Source: Telluria sp042683405 (GTDB taxonomy: Bacteria; Pseudomonadota; Gammaproteobacteria; Burkholderiales; Burkholderiaceae_D). From it: a stretch of DNA of 64,000 nucleotides. The stretch spans positions 620,001 through 684,000 of the forward strand of contig NZ_JBHUJS010000003.1 in assembly GCF_042683405.1 (NCBI RefSeq), given 5' to 3'. Made by a program: the position numbers and the translations under genes. A model generated the notes under the pieces. That model made no database searches. It worked only from the letters and a program-made list of their open reading frames with translations, and had not been told where the DNA came from. Every line of letters starts with the position of its first letter. Within the stretch, counting starts at the first letter, position 1. Of the stretch, positions 13,301 through 21,641 are shown one piece after another.

Positions 13301-16300
13301 GATGCTGGCGACGGTAGCGCCGGTCAGCGCGAGCGCGAAGTCGGACACGTCAAGGCCGCCGACCGCTTCGGTGAACTGCACGATGAAGTCGATCTCGGTC
13401 GCGCTGGCAGCTGGCGTGCCCGCGAGCGTGATGCTGCTCACCAGCGGACGGATGGCGTCGATGCGCAGGTTGGCCGTATCGGTGCGCGCAGCCGCGTTGC
13501 CGGCGTCGTCGGTGACCGTCACCGCGACATTGCGGTTGGCCACGTCCGTCCCCAGCTCGGTCACCGTGTAGCTTGCGCTCCAGGTGCTGCCGTTGCGGGT
13601 GGCGGCAACCGTGCCGCCGCCAAACTGGCTGAAGTCGAAGCTCACGCCTGCGATATCGCCGTTGTTGTCGCCTGCTGCGCCGTCGTTCCAGGTCGCGGTC
13701 ACGGTGTCGCCGATGCGCAGCACGCCGTTGGCGCCGCCGCTCACCGCCAGCGCCGCATCGGACACGACCGGAGCCTGATTGTCGACGCTGGCGTTGCTGC
13801 TGTCCGCAGCGGTCGCCGTGTTGCCGGCATTGTCGGTGACGGTGATGCTCACATTGCGGTTGATGCCGTCGATCGCGCCTGCGCCGATCTGGAAGCTCGC
13901 GCTCCAGACGCCGCCCGCCTTCGTGGCCGCCACTGCGGCAGGCCCGCCGAACTGGCTGAAGTCGACCGTCGCGCCCGCGGTGTCGCCGTTGTCGTCGCCG
14001 CTTGCGCCGTCATTCCAGCTGACGGTGACGGTATCGCCTGCGCGGAACGCGCCGTTGGTTCCGGTGGCGCCGGTGACCGACAGGTGGGCGTCGCTGATCT
14101 TCGGCGCCAGCGTATCGACGCTGAACACCACATTGATCGTGCTGGCCGCGTTCTGGTTGCCTGCCGCATCCATGAAGGTCGCGCCGGCGACGCTGATCGC
14201 GCCTGCCACGCTCGGGCTGTTGGCCGACGGCGTGAATGTCGCTGTATAGACGCGCGGGTCGGCGGTAGGCGCCAGGCCGTCCAGCGTGCCGCCAATAACG
14301 GTGACATCCGCCAGGCTGAAGCCCAACGGCGCTTCGCTGAAGGTGAACGACACGGTCGCGCTTTCTCCCGCGCTGAAGCTGTCCTGGCCGATGGCGATAG
14401 CCACCGTCGGCACCAGCGTGTCGCCGGTGATGACGGCATTGGCGGTGCTGGCCAGGTTGAGAAGCGTGGACTGGTCGCTGAAGGTGCCTGCCGCGATCGA
14501 GACCGATGCGTTCAGGTTCTGCACGCCAGGGGTCGGGGTGAACGTCGCGGTGTACACCTTGCTGTCGAACGGGCTGACCGTGAGGGCGCCCAGCGTGCCG
14601 CCCACCACGGTCACGTCGCTGGCGCTGAAGCCGACCGGCGTGTCGCTGAAGGTGAAGGTGATGGTCGTGCTGCCGTTCGCCTTGAGGCTGAGCGCATCGC
14701 TCGATATCGCTACGGTCGGCGGCGCATACACGGTCACGGACAGCACTTCATCGTGCGCGTTGCCGGCGGCGTCGATGGTACGCACGCGTACCGACTTGAC
14801 GCCTTCGGCCATGGAAGCCGGGTCGATCGCGCGCAGTGCATTGCCGACGACCTCGAACGATGCGTTGTCGGTGGAGCCGTCGCCGGCAACAAGCGCGTAG
14901 GTGAAGCTGTCGCCAGGGGTTGCATCGGTAGTCGACAGGGTGCCCACGGCGCCATGGGCGCCGGCCAGCGTGGTAACGGTTGCGTTGCTCAGGGCGACAG
15001 CGGCCGGAGCGAGACCATCGATGGCGATCGCCTCGTTGGCGCCAAGCGAACCGGCCGCGCCGGCCGCCGGCAATGCCAGGACGGCCGCATTGCCCGCGGC
15101 GTCGACGATGGCGCCGGCCAGTGCGGCGATGCCGGTGATGTCGAGGTCCGACGACAGGTCGCCCGCCTGCACTGTGTAGGTGAAGGTGAGCGTGCTGGTG
15201 CCGCTGCCCGATTCATAGGAGGCGCTGCGGCCGGCGACGCCGGTTTCCAGCGCCAGCGACGGCGTGCCGCTGACGGTGACCGCTTCGGAGAACTGCACCT
15301 GGATGCTGACGGTGTCGCCGATCTTGCGCAGGCCGTCCGGGCTGGCCGAGGTGATGCCGGTGACGACAGCGCGCACCGCATCTACCTGCACATTGGCGGT
15401 GTCCGTGCGCGAGGTGCTGTTGCCAGCATCGTCCACAACCGACACGCCGACGTTTCGGTTGCCTGCCGAAATGGCGGTTTCCGTGACCGTGTAGCTTGCG
15501 CTCCAGGCGTTGCCTGCCATGGTGGCCGCAACGACGCCGCCGCCGAACTGGCTGAAGTCGAAGCTGACGCCCGCGATATCCGTGTTGCCGTCGGTGACAT
15601 TGCTCCAGGTCGCCGTGACGACGTCCCCGATGCGATACACGCCGCCGGCGCCGGTGGCGCCCGCGATCGTGAGCGCCGCGTCGGACACGGCCGGAGCCGC
15701 ATTGTCGACTACGGCGTTGGTGCTGTCGCTGCGGGTGGTGACGTTGCCCGCGTCGTCCGTCACGGTGACGGAGACGTTGCGCATGGTGCTGTCGATGCTG
15801 CCCGCCGTGATGGTGTAGCTTGCGCTCCACACGCCATTGGCGAGCGTCGCAGCCGCCGCTGCCGGGCCGCCGAACTGGCTGAAGTCCACGGTTGCGGACA
15901 CGCTGTCGCCGTTGTTGTCGCCGCCGGCGCCGTCGTTCCACGCCACGGTGACGGTGTCGCCGGTGCGGAAGGCGCCATTCGCGCCAGTGGCGCCGGCGAT
16001 CGACAGGTGAGCGTCGCTCACGGCCGGATGCAGGGTGTCCCCGCTGATGGCCACGTTCGCCGTGCTGGCCGCGTTCGGGTTACCCGCCGCGTCGGTGACC
16101 ACCGCGCCCGCAATGCTGATTGCGCCCGCCAGGCTGGCGACGTCCGCCGCCGGCGTGAAGGTGGCTGTGTACACCTTGCTGTCGCTGGTCGCCGCGAGGC
16201 CGGTCAGCGTGCCGCCGGTGACGGTGATGTCGCCATCGGTGAAACCGGCCGGCACTTCGCTGAAGGTGAACGTGACCGTTGCGGTGTCGCCGGCCTTGAA

Positions 16301-19300
16301 CACGCTGCGGCTGCTCCCGATGCTCACGGTCGGCAGCAGCGTGTCGCCGGTGATCTCGACGTTGGCGGTGCTGGCCAGGTTGCCCAGGCCGCCGGCGTTG
16401 GTAAACACACCCGCGCCGACCGAGATTGCGGCCTGCAGCGCCTGCTGGCCTGCCGCCGGCGTGAAGGTGGCGGTATAGAGCTTGCTGTTGAGCGGGTCGG
16501 CCGTGACTTCGCCGAGCGTGCCGCCGGTAACGGTGACATCGCCCGCGGTGAAGCCGCTCGGCGCCGCGCTGAAGGTAAAGGTGATGAGCGCGGTGCCGCT
16601 GGCATTGACCGTGCTCGTGCTGGTGCTGATCGCAACAGTCGGGTTCGCGGTGACCGTCACTTCCAGCACCTGCTCGTACGTATTGCCGGCGGCGTCGGTG
16701 GTCCGCACGCGCACCGAGCGCACGCCAGCGGCCAGCTCGGACGCGTCGATAGCCTGCAGGGTGTTGCCGACGATCTCGAACGCGGCGTTGTCGGTATCGC
16801 CCGCACCGGCCACCAGCGAATAGGTGAAGGTGTCCGCAGGGTCGATGTCGGTGGACGACAGCACGCCGACCGCGGCATGTGCGCCATCCTGGGTGTTCAC
16901 TTCGGCGTGGTCGAGCGCGATGGCGGTCGGCGCCACGCCGTCGATCACGATGGCCTTGTTCGCGCCGAGCGAACCGGCTGCGCCAGGCGCGGCCAGCGTG
17001 CGCGTGACGGCATTGCCGGCCGCGTCGACGATCGTGCCGCCAGTCAGGGCCGACATGCCGGTGACGTCCAGGTCGGGAGACTGGTCGCCTGCCTGCACCG
17101 TGTAGGTGAAGGTCAGCGTATCGGTTCCGCTGCCCGAGGCATAGCTCGCGCTGCGGTCGGTTGCCCCCGTCTCCAGGGCCAGTACCGGTGTGCCGGTGAC
17201 AGTCACGGCCTCGGAGAACTTCACCTGGATGCTGACCGTGTCGCCGGCCTTGCGCAGGCCGTTCGCGCCGGACGAGGTAATGCCGGTGACGGTCGCGCGC
17301 AACGCATCGACCTGTGCATTGGAGGTGCCGGCCAGGTTGCTGCGGTTGCCGGCGTCGTCCCATACCGCCAGGCCGACGTTCAGGCCGGATGCAGCCAATC
17401 CCGAATCGGTGATCGTGTAGCTGGCAGTCCAGATGCCGTTGCTGGACACGGCAGCCACGCCACCGCCGCCAAACTGGCTGAAATCCACAATGACGCTGGC
17501 CGCATCGGCATTGCCATCGGCCGTGTTGTCCCAGGTTGCGGTGACGACGTCGCCGATGCGGTACACGCCGCCCGGACCGGTAGCACCGGACAGCGAGAGT
17601 GCGCCCTGCGACAGGACCGGCGCCTGGCTGTCCACGCTCGCGTTGCTGGTGTCGGCGAGCGTGGTGGTATTGCCCACGTCGTCAGTGACCGTGACGGACA
17701 CGTTGCGGTTGGTGGCGTCGATCGCACCCGGTGCGATGTCGTAGCTGGCAGTCCACACGCCATTGGAGAGCGTGGCTGCCACTGCAGCCGGGCCGCCGAA
17801 CTGGGTGAAGTCGACCGTCACGGCGGCAGTGTCGCCGTTGCGGTCGCCGCTGTCGCCGTCGTTCCAGGATACGGTCACCGTATCGCCCGCCACGAAGGTC
17901 CCGTTGGCGCCGCTGGCGCCGCCGATCGAGACGTTGACGTCGCTGACGGCCGGACGCAGCGTGTCGCCCAGGAATTCGACGTTCACCGTGCTTGCCGTGT
18001 TCTGGTTGCCGATCGCATCGGTGAACCTGGCGCCGGCCACGCTGATCATGCCGGCCAGGCTTTCCACGTTGGCCGCCGGGGTGAACGTGGCCGTGTATAC
18101 CTTGCTGTCGGCGGTGGCGCTGACGGCGCCGATGGCGCCTCCGGTCACGGTGACATCGCCGGCGGTAAAGCCGACCGGCGCTTCGCTGAACGTGAAGGTG
18201 ATCGTGGCGGTCTCGCCGGCCTTGAACAGTGCCTGTGCGCTCGTGACGGCAACCGTCGGGCTGAGCGTGTCGCCGGTGATGGCGACGTTCTGGGTGCTCG
18301 CCACGTTGGCCAGGCCGCCTGCATCGGTGAATTTGCCTGCGTCGACCGAAATGGTGGCGCTGAGGGCCTGCACGTTGGGCGCGGGCGTGAACGTGGCCGT
18401 GTACACCTTGCTGTCGGCAGGATCGACGGTGACCGGACCGATGCTGCCGCCGGTGACGGTGACATCGCCTGCCACAAAGCCGGTGGGCGCGTCGCTGAAG
18501 GTAAACGTGATGACAGCGGTGCCGTTCTTGTTGACGCTGGTGGCATCGGTGCTGATGGAGACGGTCGGCGGCGTGGTCACGGTGATGGCCAACGCTTCTT
18601 CGTACGAGTTGCCGGCAGCGTCGGTCGTGCGCACGCGGACGGACTTCACGCCTTCGGTCAGGGCCGATGCATCGATCGCGCGCAGCGAGGAACCGCTGAT
18701 TTCAAAGGCGGCGTTGTCGGTGGAACCCGCGCCGGCCACCAGGGTGTACGTGAACGTGTCGGACGCGGTGCCGTCGGTAGTCGACAGGGAGCCGACAGTG
18801 GCGTGCGTGCCGGCCAGCGTGGTGATCGCCGCGTTGCTGATCGCCAGGTCGGTCGGCGCGATGCCGTCCACCACGATCTGCTTCGATGCGCCGAGCGAAC
18901 CGGCCGTGCCTGGCGCGGCCAGGGTGCGGATCGCGGCGATGCCCGCCAGGTCGGCGATGGTTCCGCCGGTGAGTGCCGTGGTCGACGTGACGTCGAGGTC
19001 GGTGGAGCGGTCGCCCGCCAGCACCGTGTAGGTGAAGGTGAGCGTATTGGTGCCGCTGCCGGAGGTATAAGTCGCATTGCGGTCGATGGCGCCGGTCTCC
19101 AGCGCCAGCACCGGGGTGCCGGTCACGGTGACCGCTTCATTGAAGGTCACCTGGATGCTGATGGTATCGCCCACGTTCCACGGGCCGTTGCCGGTGGTCG
19201 AGGTGACGCCGGTGACCACTGGCGGGACGATGTCGACGCCGGTCATACCGAAGGACGAGGCAGCCGAGGTGCCGCCGTCGCCGTCGCTGACGGTCAGGCT

Positions 19301-21427
19301 GAACGTGCGCTCGCCCGCGGTTGGCGCGCTGTACATCATGTACTTGATCAGGAATTCGGCAGCGCGCGCACCCGAATTGGCGGTGGTGAATTCGATCACC
19401 AGGTCGCGGCCGTCCTGGCCGTCCAGGGTCGCATGCACGCGGCCCACTTCTTCCCAGACTGCGCCGTCCAGGACGAACACCTTCTGGCCAGCGGATGGAA
19501 TCCCGCCAAGGCTGCCGCTGTCAGGGCCGAAGCCCACTTCGCCGCTCAGGTAGTCGAGCTCGAAGTGGCCGTTCTCTTCCCCGCCGGTCTGCAGGATCGA
19601 CAGCGTGCCGCCGATGAAGTTGAGGGAGTCCGCGTCCGAAACCAGCACCTGGTCGGTGCCGGTGACCTGCACGTCGATGTAGGCATAGTCGGCCGCCAGG
19701 TCGGTCGCCCCCGGCGTGAACTGCGTCACTTCGCCATCCAGTTCGCGGACGACCGGTGCGGCGTTGAGCAGCAGGCCGAACTCGTCGGAAGTGCCGCTGG
19801 TCGAGTCGATGTTGCGCAGGTCGGTGTCTTCGGTCACGACCATGATGTGGCCGTCGGCGCCCACCGAGAAGATCGCTTCGCCGAAGTTCTCTTCTCCCTG
19901 TGCACTCAGCTGCGGCATGATCGCTTCGCCACTGTAGCCCTTGGTCCAGGCCGGGCCGTCCTTGCGCCACACCACCATGTTGGTATCGCTCCAATCGGGA
20001 GCGACGGAGGCGACCAGCATGTGCAGCTTGCCCGCCGCGACCTGCATGCCGTACACATAGTTGGCGCGGCTGTCGGTCAGGCTGGAATCGGTCTGCCAGC
20101 TGCCGGACTCGTTCGACACCACGTGGATCGTGGTGCCGACGCCATCCTGATTGGTGGTCGAGTGCGCGAGCCAGAATTTGCCATTGCCGTCCGTCGCCAC
20201 CTCGTAATAGGTCTCCGGCGTCTGCGCCAGCTTCAGCGGCGCGGACCAGGTCGTGCTGCCAGCTGCCTTGGTCTGGTAGTACAGGTTGCCGAAGTAGTCG
20301 TTCTGGTTGTCTTCACGAACATAGAAAAGGTGGACGGTGCCGGCCGCGTCGACGCGGATCTTCGGGATGTGCAGCTCGTCGATGCCGGCGATGGTGGTCT
20401 GCAGCACCGTGGAGCTGGTCCAGGTGGCGCCGTTGTCCGTGCTGGTGGCGTACTTGATGTAGTAGTCGTGCACCGATGCGTCGGCATAGTTGTACACCGC
20501 GTGCAGCACGCCGTTCTGGCCGATCGCCAGCATTGGATCGTCGAAGTTGTACCAGCCGCTCGGGTGCGATGCCTGCTGCACGACGTTGGTGGTCCAGCTG
20601 CCCGCCTGCAGGTCGAACTCGCCGTACTTCACGCCGCGCATCGAGCTCGAACCGGTGCCGACGTAGTGCTTGAACAGCAGCGCAGGGTTGCCGTCCGTGC
20701 CGATTTGCAGGGACAGGTCGTCGCCGAAGTTGGTCACGCCCGCGGTGGCGGTCGTCAGCTCGCTGACCTCGATCCAGTCCGTGCCATTCCACTTCTTCAG
20801 CGAGATGGTATTCGAGTTTTCCAGGTGCGCCAGGTAGATGGTGCCGTCGGCCGCGCGCGCCATGCTGCTGAATGCCCAGGTATTGGCGCTATACGTGTGG
20901 ATGTGATCGACCTGGAGCGCGAGCGCGTGCGCATAGGCGCCACCTTCGAACACGACCTGCGTCTCGACCGGGCCTTCCTGCCGTTCGAGCTCCCAGTCGC
21001 CGCCCGCGCCGGTCAGGTCGGTCGATGCCGCGACGTCCGCGCCGGACAGCGCTGCCATCGTGGACAGGAAATCGGCGCCGGCCATGTCCTTGCCGGTCTC
21101 GCAGCCGTACAGGAGGATGTCGCCATCGTCGGCCAGCGCGGCGCGGATCCCCGCCAGCGCCTCCGGGTTCGCCTGCAGGTAGGCGGTGGTCAGCAAGGTG
21201 CTGCCGACCTGCAGGACGCCCGAGGCGCCGTGGCCAACCAGGTGGACCGCATCGATGCCGGTGCCGCCGGCCAGCGCCGCTTCGATTTGCGCCAGGCCGT
21301 CGCGGGCCGGGTCCAGCACGACAATGTCAACTCCGGCGCGCAGTCCCGCAAGCAGGGTGTTCAGGTCGGGCAGGTTTCCGTTGACGAAAGCAATCTCTCG
21401 GCGTGCGGCCGTATTTTGGTGTGGCAT
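10352..21427 (-). CDS. Giant RTX-type surface protein: DUF4347, propeller, Ig super-repeats, cadherin, RTX, DUF4214
   Basis: 3691 residues, starting MPHQNTAARREIAF after an AAGGGA ribosome site, with no N-terminal signal peptide. Domains in order: DUF4347 (about 30-175; VHLVGHGASG, LLYGCETG); a sialidase-like beta-propeller (about 180-560) with an Asp-box STDNGATW; a transition with LTVSDGDGGTS; three tandem 642-residue super-repeats (738-2662) of Ig-like units; a further Ig-like unit; cadherin-like domains (about 2766-2863 and 3040-3130); an acidic DxDxDG calcium tract (about 2866-2909); RTX nonapeptides GGAGNDTIG..GGLGNDSIDGG (about 3345-3405); and two to three DUF4214 modules (about 3425-3680). 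The C-terminal RTX and lack of a signal peptide suggest type I secretion, which would make it a calcium-stiffened adhesin. No transporter genes are nearby. Confidence 0.88.
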   Translation of the reverse strand: MPHQNTAARREIAFVNGNLPDLNTLLAGLRAGVDIVVLDPARDGLAQIEAALAGGTGIDAVHLVGHGASGVLQVGSTLLTTAYLQANPEALAGIRAALADDGDILLYGCETGKDMAGADFLSTMAALSGADVAASTDLTGAGGDWELERQEGPVETQVVFEGGAYAHALALQVDHIHTYSANTWAFSSMARAADGTIYLAHLENSNTISLKKWNGTDWIEVSELTTATAGVTNFGDDLSLQIGTDGNPALLFKHYVGTGSSSMRGVKYGEFDLQAGSWTTNVVQQASHPSGWYNFDDPMLAIGQNGVLHAVYNYADASVHDYYIKYATSTDNGATWTSSTVLQTTIAGIDELHIPKIRVDAAGTVHLFYVREDNQNDYFGNLYYQTKAAGSTTWSAPLKLAQTPETYYEVATDGNGKFWLAHSTTNQDGVGTTIHVVSNESGSWQTDSSLTDSRANYVYGMQVAAGKLHMLVASVAPDWSDTNMVVWRKDGPAWTKGYSGEAIMPQLSAQGEENFGEAIFSVGADGHIMVVTEDTDLRNIDSTSGTSDEFGLLLNAAPVVRELDGEVTQFTPGATDLAADYAYIDVQVTGTDQVLVSDADSLNFIGGTLSILQTGGEENGHFELDYLSGEVGFGPDSGSLGGIPSAGQKVFVLDGAVWEEVGRVHATLDGQDGRDLVIEFTTANSGARAAEFLIKYMMYSAPTAGERTFSLTVSDGDGGTSAASSFGMTGVDIVPPVVTGVTSTTGNGPWNVGDTISIQVTFNEAVTVTGTPVLALETGAIDRNATYTSGSGTNTLTFTYTVLAGDRSTDLDVTSTTALTGGTIADLAGIAAIRTLAAPGTAGSLGASKQIVVDGIAPTDLAISNAAITTLAGTHATVGSLSTTDGTASDTFTYTLVAGAGSTDNAAFEISGSSLRAIDASALTEGVKSVRVRTTDAAGNSYEEALAITVTTPPTVSISTDATSVNKNGTAVITFTFSDAPTGFVAGDVTVTGGSIGPVTVDPADSKVYTATFTPAPNVQALSATISVDAGKFTDAGGLANVASTQNVAITGDTLSPTVAVTSAQALFKAGETATITFTFSEAPVGFTAGDVTVTGGAIGAVSATADSKVYTATFTPAANVESLAGMISVAGARFTDAIGNQNTASTVNVEFLGDTLRPAVSDVNVSIGGASGANGTFVAGDTVTVSWNDGDSGDRNGDTAAVTVDFTQFGGPAAVAATLSNGVWTASYDIAPGAIDATNRNVSVTVTDDVGNTTTLADTSNASVDSQAPVLSQGALSLSGATGPGGVYRIGDVVTATWDNTADGNADAASVIVDFSQFGGGGVAAVSSNGIWTASYTITDSGLAASGLNVGLAVWDDAGNRSNLAGTSNAQVDALRATVTGITSSGANGLRKAGDTVSIQVKFSEAVTVTGTPVLALETGATDRSASYASGSGTDTLTFTYTVQAGDQSPDLDVTGMSALTGGTIVDAAGNAVTRTLAAPGAAGSLGANKAIVIDGVAPTAIALDHAEVNTQDGAHAAVGVLSSTDIDPADTFTYSLVAGAGDTDNAAFEIVGNTLQAIDASELAAGVRSVRVRTTDAAGNTYEQVLEVTVTANPTVAISTSTSTVNASGTALITFTFSAAPSGFTAGDVTVTGGTLGEVTADPLNSKLYTATFTPAAGQQALQAAISVGAGVFTNAGGLGNLASTANVEITGDTLLPTVSIGSSRSVFKAGDTATVTFTFSEVPAGFTDGDITVTGGTLTGLAATSDSKVYTATFTPAADVASLAGAISIAGAVVTDAAGNPNAASTANVAISGDTLHPAVSDAHLSIAGATGANGAFRTGDTVTVAWNDGAGGDNNGDSVSATVDFSQFGGPAAAAATLANGVWSASYTITAGSIDSTMRNVSVTVTDDAGNVTTRSDSTNAVVDNAAPAVSDAALTIAGATGAGGVYRIGDVVTATWSNVTDGNTDIAGVSFDFSQFGGGVVAATMAGNAWSASYTVTETAISAGNRNVGVSVVDDAGNSTSRTDTANVQVDAVRAVVTGITSASPDGLRKIGDTVSIQVQFSEAVTVSGTPSLALETGVAGRSASYESGSGTSTLTFTYTVQAGDLSSDLDITGIAALAGAIVDAAGNAAVLALPAAGAAGSLGANEAIAIDGLAPAAVALSNATVTTLAGAHGAVGTLSTTDATPGDSFTYALVAGDGSTDNASFEVVGNALRAIDPASMAEGVKSVRVRTIDAAGNAHDEVLSVTVYAPPTVAISSDALSLKANGSTTITFTFSDTPVGFSASDVTVVGGTLGALTVSPFDSKVYTATFTPTPGVQNLNASVSIAAGTFSDQSTLLNLASTANAVITGDTLVPTVAIAIGQDSFSAGESATVSFTFSEAPLGFSLADVTVIGGTLDGLAPTADPRVYTATFTPSANSPSVAGAISVAGATFMDAAGNQNAASTINVVFSVDTLAPKISDAHLSVTGATGTNGAFRAGDTVTVSWNDGASGDDNGDTAGATVDFSQFGGPAAVAATKAGGVWSASFQIGAGAIDGINRNVSITVTDNAGNTATAADSSNASVDNQAPVVSDAALAVSGGANGVLRIGDTVTATWNDGAAGDNNGDIAGVSFDFSQFGGGTVAATRNGSTWSASYTVTELGTDVANRNVAVTVTDDAGNAAARTDTANLRIDAIRPLVSSITLAGTPAASATEIDFIVQFTEAVGGLDVSDFALALTGATVASINSVTGSGNSYTVRVSGIQGDGTIRLDLNGSGTGVADSAGNAIGAGFAEGAQHGARFNASPVFAGAATAEYSLAEKLTAVATLVAADADGDTVSYRISGGADAALFDIDAATGALRLKAAHRVAAPADSDADNRFQVEVTAEDGKGGTDVQAITVNLLADLDGDGLPDNFDADIDNDGRPNSAEDPVPGAFGGNGDGNGDGVADSLQLNVASIATVVAGAPYATLAVAEGYSLSSVSSSAAPAGLPRHVKMPVGQFDFTIGNVAPGGTVEMSIYVDASRNVNGYFKQDNNGVWTNLATSVTTVGAKTKITFSLTDGGIFDSDGLANGSIRDPGGVATIAPLIGSNGGGQTVRVSVAEMTRLVTTVSASSLTTASYAISGGADAALFEIDAVTGVLRFIGTPDYSAPLDAGADNTYSVQVTASDAFGSDTQDLLVAVTDVAVVDGVSVGTDTRTNDDGTTSQVVTVPVVQSDRQEQVGNTTAADIPLASSNGTDLLTALVPTGVGLQVIGSSAPQSVDKAMADLIREIRGVTQAGSHDQQQMTGGGSGFLSGLPTDANLLVKTVVPTVGSGVTPGNPIVIQGAAPGLGGPLSALVIDANNLPTGSEIQLNDVAFAAIVGNVRVTGGAGSQSVWGDGQDQEIMLGADDDILHGGAGNDTIGSAGGNDLIFGDEGDDLVFGGLGNDSIDGGSGLDVLRLVGGSRDDYIMRFSEGQLVLTHRDGGADGVDTVAGVESLRFMNGEADTTAYGTITRLYEALFDRAPDAEGISAWMAALGRGASLATVAQHMLAGSEFAQLELSNEEFVSALYIQSLGRTADAEGLAFWTRMLDEGKLTQAALALSVVDSAEKLAMPVVREIDFAATDAGTLVRMYDSLYGRAPDMGGINHWLSLSEAGVSMGDIADGFIGSAESQALYGAMTNAQFVAALYHGALHRDAKPGEVEGWTRLLDEGRLDRGDVLLGFADSAEKIALVGLISTTIDGNGGS
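13442..19216 (-). repeat. Three tandem 642-codon super-repeats inside the giant surface-protein gene
   Basis: The equivalent codon (second Val of the VTG motif at unit start) lies at 19216, 17290, 15364 and 13441. The periods are therefore 1926, 1926 and 1923 bp. Each unit holds about six Ig-like subdomains with fixed order: GDTxSIQVxFxEAVTV, DxFTYxLVAG, ITFTFSxxPxGF, a second TFTFSExPxGF, GDTVTVxWNDG, and GGVYRIGDVVTATW or a close variant. The repeats have diverged in sequence but kept length. Confidence 0.9.
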
Positions 21428-21582
21428 GACATCCCTTATCAGAAAATTACGGACAGAGCCCGTTGTAGGAAGAATCTTACAGGACCTTTGCCATCCGAGA
21501 AACAGTAGTTGCCATCAAGACATGGCTTTGCCACCACGCATATGCATGTTGACAGTGACCAACAAGCAGTTGTAGGAAGCGG

Positions 21583-21616
21583 TTGCCGAGCGGCGGCGCG
21601 GCCGGGCGTTTATAAT
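21583..21616 (+). promoter_or_regulatory. Possible argH promoter
   Basis: A consensus -10 TATAAT lies at 21611-21616, 25 bp before the argH start. The nearest -35-like hexamer, TTGCCG at 21583-21588, is 22 bp away, which is longer than ideal. The divergent gap 21428-21641 must also hold the promoter of the giant surface-protein gene, which I could not place. Confidence 0.35.
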
Positions 21617-21641
21617 CGGCTATCTACTGGATCCCACTGCA

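Noticed and set aside
13442..19216. Possible CRISPR or satellite array because of regular spacing
   Set aside because: The period is 1926 bp and in-frame with conserved protein domains, so it is a coding super-repeat.
10511..21508. A 3665-codon open frame on the plus strand opposite the giant surface-protein gene
   Set aside because: It is an antisense shadow. Composition is Arg/Ala/Val/Gly/His-rich without domain patterns, and the opposite strand has clear Ig, RTX and DUF4214 domains. High GC in third positions removes stops from the complementary frame.
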